A stretch of 64,000 bases of DNA from Sphingomonas sp. 32-66-10 (GTDB lineage Bacteria > Pseudomonadota > Alphaproteobacteria > Sphingomonadales > Sphingomonadaceae), in NCBI GenBank assembly GCA_002280565.1, contig NCEF01000004.1:1-64000 (forward strand), read 5' to 3'. Both the position numbers and the translations under genes were made by a program. The stretch's first letter is position 1; each line of letters opens with the position of its first letter. Under the pieces are notes generated by a model that saw nothing but the letters and a program-made list of their open reading frames with translations, made no database searches and was not told where the DNA came from. This document shows, piece by piece, positions 1 through 9,237 of the stretch.

Positions 1-98
1 CTGACGCCATCGCATGCCTCCCTGTGCCTGCAACGTCGAATCAGATTTTTAACCTCTTGGGAATCCCTCGCGTGAGTCAGGCTCACCGCGCGTTGGTA

Positions 99-887
99 TC
101 AGTCCGACTTCGAGAATCGCGCACGAAGCGCCGCGAAGACGCGGGCCTGCTCTTCGCGACCGAACAGGCTGCTGTTCGCGAGCCGCTCGACGTTGCGCGC
201 CTGGGTGCGGTCCAGATCGGCCGCGAGCTCGATCGCGAGCTTGGCGGCGGCCAGCGCCTCGGGCGGCTGGGCGGCCAGCGAAAGGCAGAATTCCCCGACC
301 TGGCGGTCGAACTCGGCCGCCGGATAGACTTCGTGCACCAGGCCAACGGTGCGCGCCTGCTCCGCGCCGATCGGCCGATTGGCCATGATCATGTAGCGGG
401 CCCAATGGCCGCCGATCATCCGCACCAGGCGGCTGGTGCCGCCCGACCCCGGGATCATCCCCATGTTGAGCTCGGGAAGCGCATAATGCGCGGTGTCGCT
501 CGCGAGGCGGAAGTCACACGACAGCGACATTTCCAGCGCGGCGCCGAGGCAAGGACCCTGATGCGCCACGACGATCGGCTTCTCGATCGCTTCGAATTCG
601 TCATAGAGCCGATGCCAGGCGCTTTCGCGGTAGCGGCGGCGAAACCCCGAAGGGCCTTCGTCCGTCGGTCCGACGCCGAGCGCGGTCACATCCATGCCCG
701 ACGAGAAATAGCGGCCCGTGGCACGGATCAGCAGCACGCGCAGATCCCCATCGTTCGCGAAGGTTTCGAACGCATCCCGCAATGCCGCCAGCATCGGCCG
801 GGTAAAGGCGTTGTACTTGTCCGGGCGATCGAAGGCGAAGGTCAGGATCGCGCCGTTGCGATCCAATGTGGTGTGCGTGTCGGCCAT
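99..887 (-). CDS. Enoyl-CoA hydratase/isomerase family protein
   Basis: A 262-residue crotonase-fold enzyme, expected to hydrate or isomerise an enoyl-CoA in the cytoplasm. Both glutamates of classical hydratases are present at the right spacing (E119 in ALEMSL and E139 in LPELN), and the PGSGGTSRL loop follows, so hydratase chemistry is plausible. The start at 887 was chosen because an AGGAGCTGAGG ribosome site precedes it. A longer open frame upstream lies inside the dehydrogenase gene and is not real. It is the last gene of a minus-strand operon MFS, CoA ligase, dehydrogenase, hydratase, two bases after the dehydrogenase stop. The acyl substrate is unknown. Confidence 0.88.
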   Translation of the reverse strand: MADTHTTLDRNGAILTFAFDRPDKYNAFTRPMLAALRDAFETFANDGDLRVLLIRATGRYFSSGMDVTALGVGPTDEGPSGFRRRYRESAWHRLYDEFEAIEKPIVVAHQGPCLGAALEMSLSCDFRLASDTAHYALPELNMGMIPGSGGTSRLVRMIGGHWARYMIMANRPIGAEQARTVGLVHEVYPAAEFDRQVGEFCLSLAAQPPEALAAAKLAIELAADLDRTQARNVERLANSSLFGREEQARVFAALRARFSKSD

Positions 888-889
888 CC

Positions 890-3070
890 TCAGCTCCTCG
901 TTCGCGGCAGGCCCAGGCCCGCTTCGGCCACAATGCTGCGCTGCACTTCGCTGGTGCCCGCATAGATCGTGCTTGGCACTGAGCGCCGGTAATCCTGCTC
1001 GATCCGGCCGGTCGGCGTGAACGCCTGCAGCAGCGTATCGGGGGCGGCGAGCGCCATCAGCTCGGTGCCGCACTTTATCCAGCTCTCGCTGCCGAACAGC
1101 TTGGCGGACGGGCCGTAATGCTTCTGCGGCTTGCCCACGCCAACTCCCCAGGCGGTCCGGCGGCTCAGCACATCGACGACTTCGAGGCGCACTGCCGAAC
1201 GCGCCAGCCCTGCGCGGATGGCCGGATCCTCGATCGCAGGCCCGCCATGGCGCTGCGCACCGCGTGCCCATTCCACGGCGCCTTCGAGCATGTTCTTGAT
1301 CGCTCCGACATAATGGTCGCCCGAGCCCTGCTCCATCGTCAGCGCGGCGGCCAGCACCTTTACCCCGCCATTGACCTCGCCCAGCCGGTACGCGTCGGAC
1401 ACGCGCACGCCTTCGTAGAAGGTCGTGTTGGTCCGCTCGTTGCCGATCGTCTTGATCTCGTCACAGCGATAGCCCGGCGCGTCGAGCGGCAGCGCGAACA
1501 GCGTGATTCCGCCATGCTTGTCCTCGCCGGTGCGGGTCAGCATCAGCGCGTACTGCGCGAGATGGCCTTGCGACGTGAACATCTTCTGCCCGTCGATGAT
1601 CCAGTCGTCGCCGTCGCGCACTGCCTTGGTGCGGGCCGCGAAGATGTCCGAACCGCAGGACGGCTCCGAATAGCCCAGCGACGCATAGGCTTCGGCGGAG
1701 GCGAGCTTGGGCAGGATCTCCGCCTTGGCTGCTTCCGAACCGAAATGGAGCACCATCTTGCCCAGCATGTCAGATACCGAAATGACGACATGGCCCCAGT
1801 CATATTCGGTGAATACCTTCTTGATCGCCGAAACCGAGAAGCGGTCGCAGGCGCTGCCGCCATGTTCGACCGGCCAGTCGGGATAGAGCAGGTTGATCGC
1901 GGCGAGCTTGCGGTACAGCTCGGGATCGAAGAAATCGTCGGAGACGAATTGCTGCTCGCGCCGCTCGAACGTGGCATGCTCCTCGAATATCGCGCGAACC
2001 GTCGCCGCGATCTCGAGAGAGCCCTGCGGATATTCGAAGCTGATCGCGGTGGCCCCGGCGTCCGGCAGCGCAGGCGTGGCTTCGGACCAGAGGCGATCGG
2101 CAATCACTGGCAAATCGTCGTCCGGGTTGCCGGCGACCAGCGACCATTGGGTGACGCGACGGAAATAGATCTGCGCGTCATATTCCATCGTCATGCCATA
2201 GCCGCCGAAGACGCGCATCGCCTTGATCACGGCGGGTCGGCAGGCTTCAGCCGCCCACCAGGCGCTCATCCGCACCATGGCACCGGCTTCGGCATTGCCG
2301 TTGCTCAGCGCCTCGACGGTCCGCCACACGAGGAGCGTGGCACCTTCGACTTCGCAATGCGCTTCGGCGAGCGGGTGGGCGAGGCCCTGATAGCCGCCGA
2401 TCGGCTTTCCGAAAGCGTGGCGTTCTTTGGCATAGTCGGCGGCGAGAAGGATCGCCTTGCGCGCGGCAGCGGCCGTCGCGGCAGCGTTGAGCAGCTTCCA
2501 TTCGTCGATCGCGGCGCCATAGGCGGCGACCGCTTCCGGCCCCGACGCCAGCAATTCGCCGACATCCGGCCCGATGACGATCTGGCGCGCCGCGCTGGAG
2601 CCGATATTGGCTTCGGGCGCGCCGAACGGCCCGGCAGCGACGCGCACGTCCTCGCCGCTCAGGAACAGGATGCTGTCCGCGGCTCCCGCCGCCGCGATCA
2701 GCTGCGCGCTGCCGTCAGCGGGGCGGAGCGCGAGCGTGGCGATCTTGCCTTCCGCGATGCCTGTCACATCGCCGCCGAGATGCGCCAGCAGGCGGGCGGT
2801 GACGATGACATCGAGAGCCGGGATCACGGGAACGAATTCGCCGAAGACTTCGGCGATGACCACGGCGTCCATTAGGCTGGCCCCGGCGCCACCATCATCC
2901 TCGGGGACCCGGAGCAGCGGCAATCCCATCTCGACGAACGCCAGCCAGGTAGCGTCGTCGTGGCCCTGGGCTTCGGCTTCGCGAATGCGTGCTGGGGGCG
3001 AGCCCTTGGTGAACGCGCGCGAGAGCGCGTCCTTCATCATCTCCTGGTCTTCGGACAGTTCGAGATTCAT
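890..3070 (-). CDS. Tandem acyl-CoA dehydrogenase fusion
   Basis: A 726-residue protein with two acyl-CoA dehydrogenase modules in one chain. Residues about 1-335 form the first module (N-terminal MNLELSEDQEMM, later YAKERHAFGKPIGGYQG). Residues about 345-726 form the second, with GYSEPSCGSD in the FAD region and the family C-terminal signature YAGTSEVQRSIVAE. Normal members are about 380 residues, so this is a genuine fusion, similar in layout to the heteromeric dehydrogenases of steroid-degrading actinobacteria. It should introduce an alpha-beta double bond into an acyl-CoA using FAD. The start codon overlaps the stop of the upstream CoA ligase (ATGA), implying coupled translation, and the hydratase follows directly. 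Confidence 0.9.
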   Translation of the reverse strand: MNLELSEDQEMMKDALSRAFTKGSPPARIREAEAQGHDDATWLAFVEMGLPLLRVPEDDGGAGASLMDAVVIAEVFGEFVPVIPALDVIVTARLLAHLGGDVTGIAEGKIATLALRPADGSAQLIAAAGAADSILFLSGEDVRVAAGPFGAPEANIGSSAARQIVIGPDVGELLASGPEAVAAYGAAIDEWKLLNAAATAAAARKAILLAADYAKERHAFGKPIGGYQGLAHPLAEAHCEVEGATLLVWRTVEALSNGNAEAGAMVRMSAWWAAEACRPAVIKAMRVFGGYGMTMEYDAQIYFRRVTQWSLVAGNPDDDLPVIADRLWSEATPALPDAGATAISFEYPQGSLEIAATVRAIFEEHATFERREQQFVSDDFFDPELYRKLAAINLLYPDWPVEHGGSACDRFSVSAIKKVFTEYDWGHVVISVSDMLGKMVLHFGSEAAKAEILPKLASAEAYASLGYSEPSCGSDIFAARTKAVRDGDDWIIDGQKMFTSQGHLAQYALMLTRTGEDKHGGITLFALPLDAPGYRCDEIKTIGNERTNTTFYEGVRVSDAYRLGEVNGGVKVLAAALTMEQGSGDHYVGAIKNMLEGAVEWARGAQRHGGPAIEDPAIRAGLARSAVRLEVVDVLSRRTAWGVGVGKPQKHYGPSAKLFGSESWIKCGTELMALAAPDTLLQAFTPTGRIEQDYRRSVPSTIYAGTSEVQRSIVAEAGLGLPRTRS

Positions 3071-4722
3071 GCAGGGTCCCTTTCCTGTGCGGCGAGCGAT
3101 TTGACGCGCTCGCGCAGCTCGGTTTTCAAGATCTTGCCCGCGGGCGTGCGCGGGAAATCGTCGACGATCACCAGACGCTCGGGCGTCTTCTGGCGCGCGA
3201 TGCCGGCAGCGGCGAAGTGCGCTGCGATATCGTCGGTGGAAAGTGCGGCATCGGGCTTGAGCCGGACGAAAACGCCGACCTTCTCGCCCATCCGCGCATC
3301 GGGCCAGGCGACGACCGCGGCCTCGGCCACCGCCGGGTGAAGCGTCAGCACGTCTTCGACTTCCTTCGACGAGATATTCTCGCCGCCGCGAATGATGATG
3401 TCCTTCTTGCGATCGACGATGCGCAGATAGCCGTCGGCGTCGAGTTGACCCATGTCGCCGGTGTGGAACCAGCCATCCTCAGCAAACCCGGCGGCGTTAT
3501 GCGATGGGTCGATATAGCCCTTGAAGAGCTCCGGCCCCATGCTGACGATCTCCCCGGGGAGATCCTCGCCGACCGTCGCGCCTTCGTCGTCGACGAGCCG
3601 TATCCGCACACCGGCCAGGAGGCGGCCATCGGTGGTGGCGCGCTTCTGGAAGGGATCGGCTGGAGTCGCGCCCGAAATCGTCGGATGCTCGGTCGAGCCA
3701 TAGGTGCGCGTGCCGGGCCATCGGTGCTGTTCGCAGCGCTCCATCAAGGTCGATGGCACGCTGGCGGCGCCGACGGAGAGTTGCACCATGCCCGTGGGGA
3801 AGAGTTCGGCCGCCCGGTCGAGGAGGAACGAAACCATGAAGGGCACGCCGCCCGCCCGATCAGGGCGATGACGCTTGATCAGCTCGACGGCGAGATCCTC
3901 GTCCCAGGCATCCATCATCAGGCATGCGTCCGCGGCCAAGAAGGGCCGCAATGCCGCGATCACGCCGGCGCTGTGCCCGGCCGGCAGCGGCAGCAATTTG
4001 GGACGCCCCTCGGGCGAAGGGACGGTCGGAAAGAGCGGGACTTCCGCGCCGAAGCTGTTGTGCGTGTGGACCACGCCTTTGGGCGCCGAGGTCGTGCCCG
4101 AGGTGAACATGATCAGCCACGGATCGTCGGACGTCGCGGACAGGGCAGGGAGCTGAAGCGCGCGCCGGTCGAGATCGCGCCAGCGTGTGACTTGGCCCGG
4201 CATGGACTCGTCTCCGACGACGATCACCAGCTTGAGCGTGGGCACGTCGCCGAGCGCGCCGATGCGCGCGCCGTAATCGATCTTTTTCCAGCGATCGGGA
4301 ACCACCACCGCCTTGGCGCCGACCGTGTTCATGATGAAAGCCATTTCGGCGGGTCCGTAGATGTGGACCATCGGCACGAAGATCAGCCCGAGGTGCAGCG
4401 CGGCGAGCAGCGTCAGCGTGCCTTCACGCCAATTGGGCATCTGCGACACCAGCACGTCGCCTTCGCGGAGCCCGAGACGGTGGAATGCGGCGGCGATTTC
4501 ATAGCTCTCGCGGAGCAGCTCGGCGGCGGTCGCCTGCGAAGGGCGTTCGCGCGATCCGAAGACGATGGGCACGTCGGGGTTCGCGGCGACGCGCTCGGCG
4601 ATCCGCTCGCCGGTAAGCTGGGCGCTGTGAAGGCCGGCCTGGCGCCAGGCCTCCAGATAGGGCGCGCGTTTGCGCCAGTGCGGTGCGCTGTTGAGAGCGG
4701 CCAGGGCTTGCTTGAAATTCAT
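3067..4722 (-). CDS. AMP-dependent acyl-CoA ligase (cluster copy 1)
   Basis: A 551-residue ANL-superfamily enzyme that adenylates a carboxylic acid and transfers it to CoA. Visible motifs are the P-loop FTSGTTSAPKG, the adenine region TYGSTEHP, the hinge region DRKKDIIIRGGENIS and the C-terminal lysine motif TPAGKILK, so it should be active. The start at 4722 has a GGAGAGG ribosome site; an upstream ATG would add 17 unlikely residues. It lies 78 bases after the MFS gene and overlaps the dehydrogenase start by four bases. Context points to activation of a side-chain acid before beta-oxidation. It could be cyclohexanecarboxylate-CoA ligase-like, but the substrate cannot be read from sequence. 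Confidence 0.88.
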   Translation of the reverse strand: MNFKQALAALNSAPHWRKRAPYLEAWRQAGLHSAQLTGERIAERVAANPDVPIVFGSRERPSQATAAELLRESYEIAAAFHRLGLREGDVLVSQMPNWREGTLTLLAALHLGLIFVPMVHIYGPAEMAFIMNTVGAKAVVVPDRWKKIDYGARIGALGDVPTLKLVIVVGDESMPGQVTRWRDLDRRALQLPALSATSDDPWLIMFTSGTTSAPKGVVHTHNSFGAEVPLFPTVPSPEGRPKLLPLPAGHSAGVIAALRPFLAADACLMMDAWDEDLAVELIKRHRPDRAGGVPFMVSFLLDRAAELFPTGMVQLSVGAASVPSTLMERCEQHRWPGTRTYGSTEHPTISGATPADPFQKRATTDGRLLAGVRIRLVDDEGATVGEDLPGEIVSMGPELFKGYIDPSHNAAGFAEDGWFHTGDMGQLDADGYLRIVDRKKDIIIRGGENISSKEVEDVLTLHPAVAEAAVVAWPDARMGEKVGVFVRLKPDAALSTDDIAAHFAAAGIARQKTPERLVIVDDFPRTPAGKILKTELRERVKSLAAQERDPA

Positions 4723-4800
4723 CTTTATCCTCTCCTGCAATGTGCAGGTCGTCTTAGGGCCGGCTTGTCGCATGCCGGCTCTTGGTTGCAGTGGTGAACA

Positions 4801-6144
4801 TCAGCTCACGAGATCGGCCTTCAAGCTTTTGCGGGCAGCGAGGAAGCAGAAGGCTGCCGGTATCGCGATCAACACCGAAAGCGTGAGCGCCCATTGGATG
4901 CCGCCCGCTTCGCCCAGCCCCTGATTGGCCAGCACGTCGCTCAGCAGGCCGACTGCGAGGGGACCGAACCCCAATCCCACCAGGCTGATCACGAACAGCA
5001 ATACGGCAGTGGCCGTGGCGCGCATCGAGGGCTGAACCAGCCCCTGCACGATGGCATAAGCTGGGCCGTAATACATCGCGTTCAGCGTGCCGGGCACCAG
5101 CAGCAGCGCGAACGACAGCGCCAGTGAATCGACCATGAAGGCGGCGACGTAGAACGGCGTGCCGATAAGCACTGCGATCGCCGGGATCGTCATATGGGCG
5201 CGAATGTCGCGGCGGGCGAAGTGATCGGCGAACTTGCCGCCAAGGATCGAGCCGACCACGCCCGACAGGCCGAGGACCAGCCCCAGCACGACGCCGAGGA
5301 AGCCGACCGGCTTGAGTCCGAAGCTGCTCGCCATCGCGTCGAGCTCGACGGCGTGATTCCGGAAGAAGAAGGAACCGAGAAAGGCGTGCACGCTGTACTG
5401 GATGAAGGCCTTCATCGTCACCGCGGCGACGACGAACCGATAGGTGCGCTTGGCCATCAGGACCTTCAGCGTCGATGCGAAGGTTTCCTTGCTTTCGCCT
5501 GGCGCCGGCGCAGGCCGTGGGGGCAGCTTGGTGCGTGGCTCGAACAGGGTGAAGGCGACGAAGAGCGCGACGAGCAGCCCCGGCGCGCCGGCGACGAAGA
5601 ATGCGGCCCGCCAACCCCAATGGCTCGCGACAAGGCCACCGATCACCATGCCGAGCAAGGCGCCGGCGGGCGCGCCCGCCATGTAGATGGCAACCGCCGA
5701 CGATCGCCGCTCGCGCGGGACGTAATCGGCGATCAGCGACAGGGCAGGCGGGGTGCAACCTGCCTCGCCTGTGCCCACGCCGACCCGCGCCAGCGCGAGA
5801 TGCGTGAAGCTCTTCGCAAAGCTGCAAAGAACGGTGAAAAGGCTCCAGACGGTGATCGCCGTCGCGATGATATAGGGCCGGTGGCCGCGTTCGGAGAGGC
5901 GCGCCACGGGGATGCCCACCAGCGTGTAGAATAATGCGAATGCCAGCCCGCTGACCGCGCCGACTTGCCAGTCCGCCAGTCCCAGGTCGCGCTTGATCGG
6001 CTCGGCGAGGATCGACAGCACCTGACGGTCGAGGAAGCTCAGCATGTACACGACCATCAGCAGGCCGATGGCGTATCTCGAATAAGCCGGGCTCGGCAGC
6101 GTCGGATCGGACGGCGCGGAATTGTCGTCGACGCGATCGGACAT
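4801..6144 (-). CDS. MFS transporter (cluster copy 1)
   Basis: A 447-residue major facilitator permease with about twelve hydrophobic segments. The first helix carries FLDRQVLSILAEPIKRDLG, shared in modified form with three other MFS proteins in this window, and the typical loop after helix 2 (ARLSERG) is present. It starts the minus-strand operon that continues with CoA ligase, dehydrogenase and hydratase, so it probably imports the acid that the ligase activates. The start at 6144 follows from the family N-terminus; an open frame extending further upstream overlaps the plus-strand epimerase gene and is rejected. Transcription is divergent from the gene at 6262, leaving 117 bases for promoters in both directions. 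Confidence 0.88.
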   Translation of the reverse strand: MSDRVDDNSAPSDPTLPSPAYSRYAIGLLMVVYMLSFLDRQVLSILAEPIKRDLGLADWQVGAVSGLAFALFYTLVGIPVARLSERGHRPYIIATAITVWSLFTVLCSFAKSFTHLALARVGVGTGEAGCTPPALSLIADYVPRERRSSAVAIYMAGAPAGALLGMVIGGLVASHWGWRAAFFVAGAPGLLVALFVAFTLFEPRTKLPPRPAPAPGESKETFASTLKVLMAKRTYRFVVAAVTMKAFIQYSVHAFLGSFFFRNHAVELDAMASSFGLKPVGFLGVVLGLVLGLSGVVGSILGGKFADHFARRDIRAHMTIPAIAVLIGTPFYVAAFMVDSLALSFALLLVPGTLNAMYYGPAYAIVQGLVQPSMRATATAVLLFVISLVGLGFGPLAVGLLSDVLANQGLGEAGGIQWALTLSVLIAIPAAFCFLAARKSLKADLVS

Positions 6145-6261
6145 TATCCGCGTTCCTTTGAGCTTACCTGAGCAGACGCTATCTCGCCCGGCGGTCCACG
6201 GCGCAACAGTCCCTTCGCAGGGTCTTTGAAATCGTGGCGCCTGCCGACAGGGTCTGAACCC

Positions 6262-7155
6262 ATGAAAATCCTTGTGATCGGCGCGACCGGCTATGTCGGG
6301 TCGCATATCGCACAGCGGATGGCGCGCGCCGGACACGAGGTGTCGGGAATCGCGCGTTCCGCCAGCGGCGCGGCGCGCGTCACGGGGCTGGGTGCACATC
6401 CGGTTATCGGCGACCTGACGGACCTGGCTACGCTCGATCAGGCAATCAGCGACTCCGAGGCAGTGGTTTATGCGGCGCAGCTGCTTCTCGAGCCCGAGCA
6501 CGATACGCTCGCCGCGCTGGTCGAGCGGCTGGCCGGCAGCGGCAAGAGCCTGATCTTCACTTCGGGCACCGGCGTGGTCAGCCAGAAGACCGACGGGGAC
6601 TGGTCCGAAGCCAGCTTCGCCGAGGACGATGATTTTGTGCCGTCGAAATGGCTTGCCCGGCGAGTCGAGACCGAGACCCTCGTGCGCAGCGCGGTGGATC
6701 GCGGCGTGCGCGCCATGGTCGTGCGGCCGCCGATGATCTGGGGCAATGGCGGTTGCGGCCTTATCGAGGCGTTCTACGCTTCGGCTGCGCGGACCGGCGA
6801 GGTTTGCTATCTGGGCCGCGGGCTGAATCTCTATTCGAACGTCCATGTCGAGGACCTCGCGGAAGTCTATGCGCTGGCCATCGAGCGCGGCACGCCCGGC
6901 GCGCTCTACCATTGCGTCTCCGGGGAGGTGGCACACCGCACGCTGGCCGAGCGGGTTGCGCAGCAGCTGGGCTGCCCCGCGCGCAGCGTCGGTTTCGAAG
7001 AAGCCGTCGAGATCTGGGGCAAGTTCCTCGCGCTCATCATCATGAGCACGTGCAGCCGCACACGCGCGCCGCGCGCGCGCAGCGAACTGGGCTGGACCCC
7101 GCGCCATCTCGACATGCTGTCCGACGTGGCACATCCCGCTTACCGCGCCGCCTGA
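6262..7155 (+). CDS. NAD(P)-dependent epimerase/NmrA-like SDR protein
   Basis: A 297-residue extended short-chain dehydrogenase-like protein. The N-terminus MKILVIGATGYVGSHIAQ is a Rossmann nucleotide-binding loop (GxxGxxG), followed by acidic residues that bind the cofactor ribose and a central FTSGTGVVS strand. The usual YxxxK catalytic pair is not obvious, so it may be an NmrA-like or NAD-dependent epimerase-type reductase acting on an unknown intermediate. The start at 6262 places the glycine motif at the N-terminus. It is the first gene of a plus-strand trio with an alcohol dehydrogenase-like gene 35 bases downstream and a kinase-like gene. Confidence 0.8.
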   Translation: MKILVIGATGYVGSHIAQRMARAGHEVSGIARSASGAARVTGLGAHPVIGDLTDLATLDQAISDSEAVVYAAQLLLEPEHDTLAALVERLAGSGKSLIFTSGTGVVSQKTDGDWSEASFAEDDDFVPSKWLARRVETETLVRSAVDRGVRAMVVRPPMIWGNGGCGLIEAFYASAARTGEVCYLGRGLNLYSNVHVEDLAEVYALAIERGTPGALYHCVSGEVAHRTLAERVAQQLGCPARSVGFEEAVEIWGKFLALIIMSTCSRTRAPRARSELGWTPRHLDMLSDVAHPAYRAA

Positions 7156-7190
7156 CCGCCGCGGGGGGCGATTTTAAACCGGAGATCGAA

Positions 7191-8135
7191 ATGCGCGCCG
7201 CAGTCGTGGATGCCCTGAATACCGTGCCTTATCTGACCGAAGTGTCGGAGCCGTCCGAAGTGCCGGGCGCGTTGCCGATCCGCGTCGAATGGGCCGGCCT
7301 CCAGCCTACCGACGTCTTGCGCGTCCGCGGGACCTATAAGAGCCCGGTATTTCCCTACATCGTCGGCGGCGAAGGCATCGGTCGCCTTTCCGACGGCACC
7401 CGCGTCTATTTCGGCCACTCCGTCCCCCAACAGGGCGCGATGTCCGAGATCACGATGGTGCCCGAAGCCGAAATCTGGCCGATCCCCGAAGATGCGGATG
7501 CGCAGCAGGTCATCGCGCTCGCTTTGGCCGGAATCGGCGCAATCGTTCCCCTTGAGGAGGCGCGGATCCAGCCGGGCGAGCGCGTCCTCATTCTGGGCGT
7601 GACGGGGCCGGTGGGCCAGATCGGCGCGCTGGTCGCGCGCCAGCTCGGCGCGGGAACGATCATCGGGGCGGCGCGCTCGCTCGACGCGCTGCAGCGGCTA
7701 AAGGATCGCGGCATCGTGGATGCGATCGTGCAGCTGGGGCAGGGCGATGACGATGGTGCCTTGGCCGCGGAAAAGGGCGAGCGCGGCTATGATGTGGTGC
7801 TCGATCCGCTGTTCGGCGCGCCGGCCGAAGCGGCGATGCGATCGGTCGCCGAGGGCGGGCGGTTGATGAGCATTGGTACGCGGGCCGGGCGCACGATGAC
7901 TCTCACGCTCACCGAGCTGCGGCGGCGGCACCATCATGGCGTCGATACCGGCGAACTCATCCGATCCGCCGCGGAGCGCCAGGCCGCGTTCGAGCGCTTG
8001 CTTGCCTATGCCAGGGCCGGCAACTGGTCGATCGACACCGTCACGTACGCGTTGGAGGACGTCCAGGAGGCATGGGCTGCGCAGAACGGCAGCCCGCACG
8101 CGAAGATAGTCATCAAAGTCGCCCATGGCGCTTGA
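7191..8135 (+). CDS. Zinc-independent MDR alcohol dehydrogenase/quinone oxidoreductase-like protein
   Basis: A 314-residue medium-chain dehydrogenase/reductase. The N-terminal GroES-like part contains YIVGGEGIGRL and the cofactor-binding part contains VLILGVTGPVGQIGALVARQLG, a Rossmann loop of the quinone reductase type. Zinc-binding cysteines are not visible, so NADPH-dependent reduction of an enone or quinone-like intermediate is more likely than alcohol oxidation. The ribosome site GGAGATC lies seven bases before ATG 7191. Its end overlaps the start of the phosphotransferase-like gene by 11 bases, so the two are probably translated together. Confidence 0.82.
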   Translation: MRAAVVDALNTVPYLTEVSEPSEVPGALPIRVEWAGLQPTDVLRVRGTYKSPVFPYIVGGEGIGRLSDGTRVYFGHSVPQQGAMSEITMVPEAEIWPIPEDADAQQVIALALAGIGAIVPLEEARIQPGERVLILGVTGPVGQIGALVARQLGAGTIIGAARSLDALQRLKDRGIVDAIVQLGQGDDDGALAAEKGERGYDVVLDPLFGAPAEAAMRSVAEGGRLMSIGTRAGRTMTLTLTELRRRHHHGVDTGELIRSAAERQAAFERLLAYARAGNWSIDTVTYALEDVQEAWAAQNGSPHAKIVIKVAHGA

Positions 8136-9237
8136 CCGCGAACAGCGCCTGACCGCTTGGCTCCGCACCCAGCCTGGGTTCGGCGAGCGCTGCGAGATCA
8201 CCTCGTTGCAGCCACTTGCGGGTGGCCAGTCGAGCGAGCTCCTGAGCCTCGCCTGTCGCCGCGCGCCCGAGCTTCCCGAGGAACGATTCGTCGTCCGCTT
8301 CGAACAGCGCGGGAACCAGCTTTTCCTGACGCCCGACATCGTGCGCGAATATCGGATGATCGATGGGGTCGCGCGGAACAGCGCGGTGCCGGTTGCGCCA
8401 ATGATGGGCGTCGAGGAAACCGGGGAGGTGCTCGGCGCGCCGTTTCTCGTGATGCGCCATATCCAGGGCCGCGCGCCGCTTGGCCGCCCCTCGATGCACG
8501 TTCAGGGCCTGCTGACCGAGCTCGACGCCCCGCAGCGGACCACGCTGGCCTTTAACGGTCTCGAAGCGGTCGCCGGGATCCACGCGATCGACTGGCGGCG
8601 CTCACACCCTTTCCTGGCCGCGCCGACGGAGGATGGGCGCGGCATCGACCGGCATCTGCGGCAGCTTGCCGTCTGGTATCGCTGGGCAACGGCCGGACGG
8701 GCCTTTCCCATCACGGACCAGGCGCTCGACTATCTGCAACGCCGTCGCGCGAGCCTGCATGACGAAGGCGATGTGCTGCTCTGGGGAGACGCGCGTCCGG
8801 GCAATATCCTGTTCGAGCCAGACCAGTCGATCGCGGCGGTGCTCGACTGGGAGGGCGCCCTTGTCGGGCCCCGAAGCCTCGACATCGGCTATTGGATCAT
8901 GATGGACCGCTTCCATGCCGAGATGATCGGGATCGAACGATTGCCGGGCTGGCCGAGCGAGGCCGAGGTCGTTCGCCACTATTCTGATGTCGCACAGGCG
9001 GAGGTGCACGATCTGGATTATTTCATCCTCCTCGGTGCGTTCTTCATCGCCACCACGCTGATCCGGGCGACGGATCTCGGGATCGAGGCTGGCCGCCTTC
9101 CGGCAGATACGCAGATGGCGCACGCGAATACCGCTACGCAGATCGTTGCCGAGGGGCTCGGGGTGCCGGTGCCGCCACTATCCCCGGAATTCAGCGCCCA
9201 TCGCGGGCTGGCATCGGTGCAGGGCGCACGCGGCTAG
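8125..9237 (+). CDS. Aminoglycoside phosphotransferase (APH)-family kinase-like protein
   Basis: A 370-residue member of the APH/choline kinase fold. The catalytic loop reads LLWGDARPGNILF (Brenner-type, Asp and Asn present) and the metal-binding aspartate follows in AVLDWEGA. Proteins of this branch are common beside acyl-CoA dehydrogenase genes in catabolic clusters and resemble the N-terminal kinase domain of ACAD10, which acts on 4-hydroxy acids or their CoA esters. Antibiotic resistance is therefore not the likely role; phosphorylation of a hydroxyacyl intermediate is an inference from context. It overlaps the upstream dehydrogenase gene and converges on the VOC gene, overlapping it by four bases. 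Confidence 0.8.
   Translation: MALDREQRLTAWLRTQPGFGERCEITSLQPLAGGQSSELLSLACRRAPELPEERFVVRFEQRGNQLFLTPDIVREYRMIDGVARNSAVPVAPMMGVEETGEVLGAPFLVMRHIQGRAPLGRPSMHVQGLLTELDAPQRTTLAFNGLEAVAGIHAIDWRRSHPFLAAPTEDGRGIDRHLRQLAVWYRWATAGRAFPITDQALDYLQRRRASLHDEGDVLLWGDARPGNILFEPDQSIAAVLDWEGALVGPRSLDIGYWIMMDRFHAEMIGIERLPGWPSEAEVVRHYSDVAQAEVHDLDYFILLGAFFIATTLIRATDLGIEAGRLPADTQMAHANTATQIVAEGLGVPVPPLSPEFSAHRGLASVQGARG

Noticed and set aside
1118-2875. Long plus-strand open frame opposite the acyl-CoA dehydrogenase
   Set aside because: It is antisense to a gene with clear domains, and its composition (His/Arg-rich) is that of a shadow frame in GC-rich DNA.
3217-4797. Plus-strand 526-codon frame opposite the CoA ligase
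   Set aside because: Antisense to a protein with all adenylate-forming motifs; no domain visible.
6145-7134. N-terminal extension of the MFS frame
   Set aside because: The extension lies over the epimerase gene on the other strand and has no membrane helices; the MFS family N-terminus begins at 6144.
8125-9237. Aminoglycoside resistance gene
   Set aside because: The APH fold is shared by many metabolic kinases; location inside a catabolic operon argues against antibiotic modification.
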